Shown: piece by piece, positions 37,602-41,085 of the stretch
How positions within the stretch are numbered: the first letter of the stretch is position 1
Layout: every line of letters begins with the position of its first letter
From: Anaerolineales bacterium UBA7227
Lineage (GTDB): Bacteria; Chloroflexota; Anaerolineae; Anaerolineales; Villigracilaceae
DNA length: 41,085 nt
NCBI GenBank assembly: GCA_002473085.1
Contig: DKTP01000079.1
Location: forward strand, 1-41,085
Direction: 5' to 3'
Made by a program: the position numbers and the translations under genes
Notes under the pieces: model-generated
The model's input: the letters and a program-made list of their open reading frames with translations, nothing else
Told to the model about the DNA's origin: nothing
Database searches by the model: none

Positions 37602-38453
37602 CTACCCTTCGAGCAGGCTCACCGCGCCGACCTCTTCCATCAGTTCTTTGGCGCGCGGGTCTTCGCCTGGCTCGATGCGGCGCGCAAAGATGAGGAAGCC
37701 CGTATGCGCCACCATCCGGTCGGTGGGACGCAGGCGCGAGGGTTCGGTTTTGTAATAGCGCAGGAGAATCTCGCACGCCTCGATGAAGGCGAAGCGATTC
37801 TGGCGCAGCGCGTAAAGCGTGTTCTCCACCTGATTGAAGGTTGGGACGAGCGTGCAGAAATATCCGCCGGGCTTCAGGGCGGCGCGCGCCTGCCCGATGT
37901 AGTCGTAGGGATTCGGCACGTCGAGGAAGAACGCGTCGGCGTCGGTTTCGTCGCAGCCCTCGGCCAGGTCGCGCAGCTTGAAGTCGACGCGAGATTCGAG
38001 CCCGACGCGCGCCAGGTTCTTGCGGGCCAGATTTTGGAAGTCCTGCTTGACTTCGTACGAGGCGACGCGTCCCTCCGCGCCGACGGCGTGCGCGAGGGCG
38101 ATGGTCATGGCTCCCGACCCGGTCCCCGCTTCGATTACGCGTTGACCGGGTCCGACGCTCATCGTCACGAGGATGAAGCCGATGTCTTTGGGATAGAGGA
38201 TCTGCGTGTTGCGCGGCAGTTCGTTGAGCAGGTCGGCCAGCGAGGGCTGGAGCAAGAAGAACGGCGCGCCGATGTGACTGAACGCCTGCGCGCCCCACGG
38301 CAGGCCGATCAGGTCGTTGTGTTTGATCACGCCGCGATGGGTTTGCAGTTCGCCGTCGGTCGCGAGCGTGAAGATGAAGTGTTTATGGCGCAGCCCGACG
38401 AGCTGCGCCACTTCGCCCGCGGCCGCATATTTGGAGGATGGATTCCATGGCAT
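37602..38453 (-). CDS. trmI: tRNA (adenine-58-N1)-methyltransferase TrmI
   Basis: This is a 283-residue SAM-dependent enzyme that makes m1A58 in the T-loop of tRNA. An N-terminal beta domain has QTHRGVIKHNDLIGLPWG. The Rossmann core follows, with the SAM site VIEAGTGSGAMTIALA and the catalytic-region motif FFLDVPNPYDYI. The length is normal for bacterial TrmI. It begins five bases after the PrsW-like gene and probably belongs to the same transcript. Confidence 0.94.
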   Translation of the reverse strand: MPWNPSSKYAAAGEVAQLVGLRHKHFIFTLATDGELQTHRGVIKHNDLIGLPWGAQAFSHIGAPFFLLQPSLADLLNELPRNTQILYPKDIGFILVTMSVGPGQRVIEAGTGSGAMTIALAHAVGAEGRVASYEVKQDFQNLARKNLARVGLESRVDFKLRDLAEGCDETDADAFFLDVPNPYDYIGQARAALKPGGYFCTLVPTFNQVENTLYALRQNRFAFIEACEILLRYYKTEPSRLRPTDRMVAHTGFLIFARRIEPGEDPRAKELMEEVGAVSLLEG

Positions 38454-38457
38454 GACG

Positions 38458-39714
38458 TTATCCTACCATGTTTTCGACGGGCGGCGTTTCCGCGTTTTCG
38501 ACCATGGCGGGCATGGATTTCCGCAACCAGCGATTCGCTCCCCAGAGCGAGATCGGCGCGGCGAGGATGAGCAGGCCGAGGAAACAGAATCCGCCCAGGA
38601 TGAAGATGGACGCGGCGACGTTGGGGAGCGCGCTGCCAGCCGAGGGGAGGAGTATGCGTCCGCTCGAAAAAGTCGTCACGACAACGCAGGCGTTCCACAG
38701 CCCGTGGAAGGAGATTCCCAGCGCGTAACGTCCCAGCATGGGCAGGAAGCGCTTCTGCGCGGCGAACATGCCGATGCCCCAGCCGATCACGGCGCTGGCG
38801 AGGACGTGCATGGAAGCGCTGGCGGCGCGGATGCCGAGGGTGAAGCCCCAGGTTTCGTTGGGCGCGGCGGAGATGAAGAGACCTTCCATCAGGGCGAAGC
38901 CCGCGCCGCTGAGCGCGCCGAGGGCGAATCCCTGCGCGGGCGAAGCCAGTTTGCGCCAGGCCAGCCATACGGCCAGCGACTTGGCGGTCTCCTCGACGAG
39001 CGGGGTGACGACCGACAGGAGGAGCAGTCCGCCGAGCAGCGCGAGCGGGCTGGTAAGGTACGGTCCCAGCAGGAGGAGCGTTTCTTCCTGGCTTGTGGCG
39101 CGCTTGATCTGTTCCATCAGGGATTGGAGCGCCTGTATCCGCCCGGGGTCGAGCGCCGCGTAGATCGCGATGACGACGATGCCGAGCAGGACGGCCAGTC
39201 CCTCCGCGAGGATGGAGAGGAGCGGGGCGACGGTCATTCCTGCGGAAAGCGCGCTCCAGGCGCGGAGTTTGCTGCCTGCATCCAACCCGCCTGCCGCGAG
39301 ACGCGTCAGCGCGTAGACGGGAATCCCGATGGACGACAGGTAGAACGGGATGGCGAACCATTGACTGAAGACGCCTCGGTTTAGAACGGCGGCCAGCGTG
39401 ACGGAGAGAATCCAGCCGGCGAGCAGCAGCAGTCCCAGCCAGATAGAGAGCGGGCGGAGGCGCGCCGTTTCTTCGGGACGGTTTCGCAGGCGGCGCAGGG
39501 CCAGCAGCCCGACGCGGCCGACGAGGACGGAGGCGAGGAGGAACGCGGCCAGGTAGAGGGAGACGCGGAAGAAGCCGGCGCCGCGCGCGCCGAGTCCGCC
39601 TGAAAGTCCGCTTGCCAGCAGGATGGCGCTTGCTCCAATCAGGGCGACCACAACGATCCCGCTGGCGATTGCCAGCAAAAACGCGCCGATGTCGAATTCG
39701 TTTTTCTGTTCCAT
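38458..39714 (-). CDS. PrsW-family intramembrane metalloprotease
   Basis: This is a 418-residue protein with about ten hydrophobic helices. The PrsW motifs are in order: PLVEETAKSL (Glu241, Glu242 and Lys245), GFALMEGL (Glu277), MHVLASAVIG (His303) and SFHGLWN (His337). In Bacillus PrsW cleaves an anti-sigma factor inside the membrane; the substrate here is unknown. An N-terminal extension of about 150 residues with four more helices precedes the core. Its ATG overlaps the TAA of the upstream fusion-lipoprotein gene by one base (TAATG), so translation is probably coupled. Confidence 0.87.
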   Translation of the reverse strand: MEQKNEFDIGAFLLAIASGIVVVALIGASAILLASGLSGGLGARGAGFFRVSLYLAAFLLASVLVGRVGLLALRRLRNRPEETARLRPLSIWLGLLLLAGWILSVTLAAVLNRGVFSQWFAIPFYLSSIGIPVYALTRLAAGGLDAGSKLRAWSALSAGMTVAPLLSILAEGLAVLLGIVVIAIYAALDPGRIQALQSLMEQIKRATSQEETLLLLGPYLTSPLALLGGLLLLSVVTPLVEETAKSLAVWLAWRKLASPAQGFALGALSGAGFALMEGLFISAAPNETWGFTLGIRAASASMHVLASAVIGWGIGMFAAQKRFLPMLGRYALGISFHGLWNACVVVTTFSSGRILLPSAGSALPNVAASIFILGGFCFLGLLILAAPISLWGANRWLRKSMPAMVENAETPPVENMVG

Positions 39715-40934
39715 TAATGCTCCTCGATGACGACGCGCAGGATGAGATCGCCGTCCGCCAGGACCGCGTCGCTGCCGGGGTCGCGGGGGGTGAGTTTTTG
39801 CAGCGCGTCCATCCCGCTGATGACGCGGCCGAAGATGGTGTAAGCGCCGTCCAGGCTGGGCTGGGCGGAGAACGTGATGAAGAACTGGCTTCCGTTCGTG
39901 CCAGGGCCGGAGTTTGCCATGCCCACCATGCCGGGCTGGTCAAATTTCAGCGACGGGGAGATCTCGTTGCGGAAGAGATAGCCGGGGCCGCCTGCGCCCG
40001 TCCCGCTGGGATCGCCCGCCTGCGCCACAAAGCCGGGGATGACGCGGTGGAACGTCACGCCGTCGTACCATCCCTGCCGGGCGAGGAAGATGAACGAGTT
40101 CACGGTCAGCGGGGCTTTGTCCGCGTATAGCTCGATCACGATCTCGCCTTTTTCGGTTTGGAGTCTCGCGAGGTATTGCCTGTGCGGGTCAATGCTCATT
40201 TCGGGACAGGACGAAAACTGACGTTTGCCGAGCGCGAGCAGGCGCGTCATCTGGTCGAAGGCGTTGTAATCGGTGGGACCGTAATAGATTTCCCCGTTGA
40301 TGAGGACGAGCGGCAGGACGGGGATGCCCGCGGCTTGCGCGTCCGCTTCGGCTTTTTTGATCTTCGCGAGGACCGCGGGGTCGTCGAAGTCCGCCTCGAA
40401 CCTGGCGCGGTCGAGGCCGATCTCCTCGGCTTCGCGCGCCGCCCAGGGTTTGAACGCGTCGGGGCTGAGGCCGATCCACTCGGATTGTTTTGCGAACAGG
40501 ACGTCGTGCATGTCCCAGAACCGCTCCTGACGGCCGGCGGCCTCGGCGGCCTGCGCGGCGAGATAGGACTTATCGTAGCGGTCGGGCTGGGGATAGTGGC
40601 GATAGACGAGGCGCACGTCTTTGGGATGCGCTTCCGACAACGCGCTCAAGACGCGGTCGTTGCATTCGACGCATTGGAAGTCGTCGTAGAGGATGACGGT
40701 CACGGCCGCGTCCGCGGGGCCTTTCGTCCACTCGCCCGCGCCGACGGCGGGGAAGAGCGAGTCTGAACCGGGGACGGGCGTCGGTTTGGACGGGACGGCG
40801 CTGCAGACCGGCTGGGTGGGCGCGGGAGTCGGGACGTCCACGCGAACGGTCGGGGTCAATTCGACGCCGGGCGCGCAGGCGGCCAGGAGGAACGAGAAAG
40901 CGAGAAGCAGGGCGGTGCAGGTTTTTTTATTCAT
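39714..40934 (-). CDS. Lipoprotein fusing a DsbA-like thioredoxin domain to a cyclophilin
   Basis: This is a 406-residue exported protein. The lipobox is LLAAC (Cys20). A Pro/Thr linker follows. A DsbA-like domain (about 68-250) has the active site CVEC (Cys88 and Cys91) and the cis-Pro segment GIPVLPLVLIN. A cyclophilin peptidyl-prolyl isomerase (about 256-406) has FHRVIPGFVAQAGD, GTNGSQFFITF and LDGAYTIFG; the tryptophan of human CypA is replaced by Ser. The protein would thus combine disulfide chemistry with proline isomerisation on the outer face of the membrane. Translationally coupled to the PrsW-like gene. Confidence 0.9.
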   Translation of the reverse strand: MNKKTCTALLLAFSFLLAACAPGVELTPTVRVDVPTPAPTQPVCSAVPSKPTPVPGSDSLFPAVGAGEWTKGPADAAVTVILYDDFQCVECNDRVLSALSEAHPKDVRLVYRHYPQPDRYDKSYLAAQAAEAAGRQERFWDMHDVLFAKQSEWIGLSPDAFKPWAAREAEEIGLDRARFEADFDDPAVLAKIKKAEADAQAAGIPVLPLVLINGEIYYGPTDYNAFDQMTRLLALGKRQFSSCPEMSIDPHRQYLARLQTEKGEIVIELYADKAPLTVNSFIFLARQGWYDGVTFHRVIPGFVAQAGDPSGTGAGGPGYLFRNEISPSLKFDQPGMVGMANSGPGTNGSQFFITFSAQPSLDGAYTIFGRVISGMDALQKLTPRDPGSDAVLADGDLILRVVIEEH

Positions 40935-40950
40935 AAGAATTCGAGCGCGC

Positions 40951-41085
40951 TCACGGCGCCTTTCCGATGGCTTTGAGCAGTTCGTCGAAGGAGTCCATCT
41001 GCGCGATCTTGTAGAGGAAGTCCGCCAGCGTCGCGCTTTGGGCGCGCAGTTCGCGCACGGCGGGACCGACCGGGTCCTCGCCCGC
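40951..41085 (-). CDS. C-terminal end of an unidentified gene
   Basis: The minus strand is open from the window edge to a TGA at 40951. The 44 visible residues end in LADFLYKIAQMDSFDELLKA followed by IGKAP, helical and soluble in character. The stop is 16 bases before the fusion-lipoprotein ATG, which suggests the same transcript. The piece is too short to identify. Confidence 0.6.
   Translation of the reverse strand, partial: AGEDPVGPAVRELRAQSATLADFLYKIAQMDSFDELLKAIGKAP

Overview
The window looks like chromosomal DNA of a high-GC bacterium of the phylum Chloroflexota, most likely class Anaerolineae. The reasons are the protein sequences as I recognise them, a split set of complex I genes with two NuoM copies, a b-delta fused ATP synthase subunit, a heterodisulfide-reductase-type hydrogenase, and many short palindromic or short-period repeats between genes. 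The placement is a judgement from memory, not a search result.

Layout. (1) 1-1394: a small DUF2203 protein and a RarD-type permease on the + strand. (2) 1391-8547, minus strand: one tightly overlapping operon, hdrC-hdrB-hdrA-mvhD-mvhG-mvhA followed by a hydrogenase maturation protease. It encodes a cytoplasmic H2-oxidising [NiFe] hydrogenase joined to a flavin-containing, probably electron-bifurcating Hdr unit. A CRP/FNR-like palindrome lies upstream. (3) 9013-11174: two tandem UbiA-family prenyltransferases. (4) 11286-15775: a small accessory block with a lipoprotein, a secreted V8-type serine protease, a concanavalin-fold protein, a double GGDEF protein and an unknown membrane-anchored protein. 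(5) 15947-27624, + strand: nuoA, nuoH, nuoJ, nuoK, nuoL, nuoM, a second nuoM, nuoN, then atpI-like, atpB, atpE and an atpF-atpH fusion. This is the membrane arm of complex I plus the Fo sector of ATP synthase, with no NADH-side complex I genes and no F1 genes. (6) 27753-30971: a MurE-type ligase, a GNAT acetyltransferase and an alpha/beta hydrolase. (7) 31132-35164, minus strand: an MFS permease, polynucleotide phosphorylase and ribosomal protein S15 in the classical rpsO-pnp order, with a structured rpsO leader. (8) 35339-36195: a response regulator and a 70-residue unknown. (9) 36192-41085, minus strand: CoA pyrophosphatase, a DUF3368/UPF0175 toxin-antitoxin-like pair, TrmI, a PrsW-like protease, a DsbA-cyclophilin fusion lipoprotein and the end of another gene.

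How it fits together. The Hdr-Mvh proteins would feed electrons from H2 to ferredoxin and a second acceptor. The UbiA enzymes are plausible quinone-biosynthesis prenyltransferases. The nuo-atp cluster holds the proton-translocating parts that build and use the proton gradient. The most interesting point is that NuoL carries a lateral-helix segment about 27 residues longer than usual and is followed by two NuoM proteins, which is the pattern described for enlarged '2M' complex I. The second NuoM lacks the lysine of TM7 that is normally essential for pumping.

A second theme is repetitive DNA. At least four arrays with a 7- or 8-base period, and several perfect palindromes, sit between genes. 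Some of them extend into reading frames (the ends of mvhD and nuoH, the inside of nuoL and of the concanavalin-fold gene).
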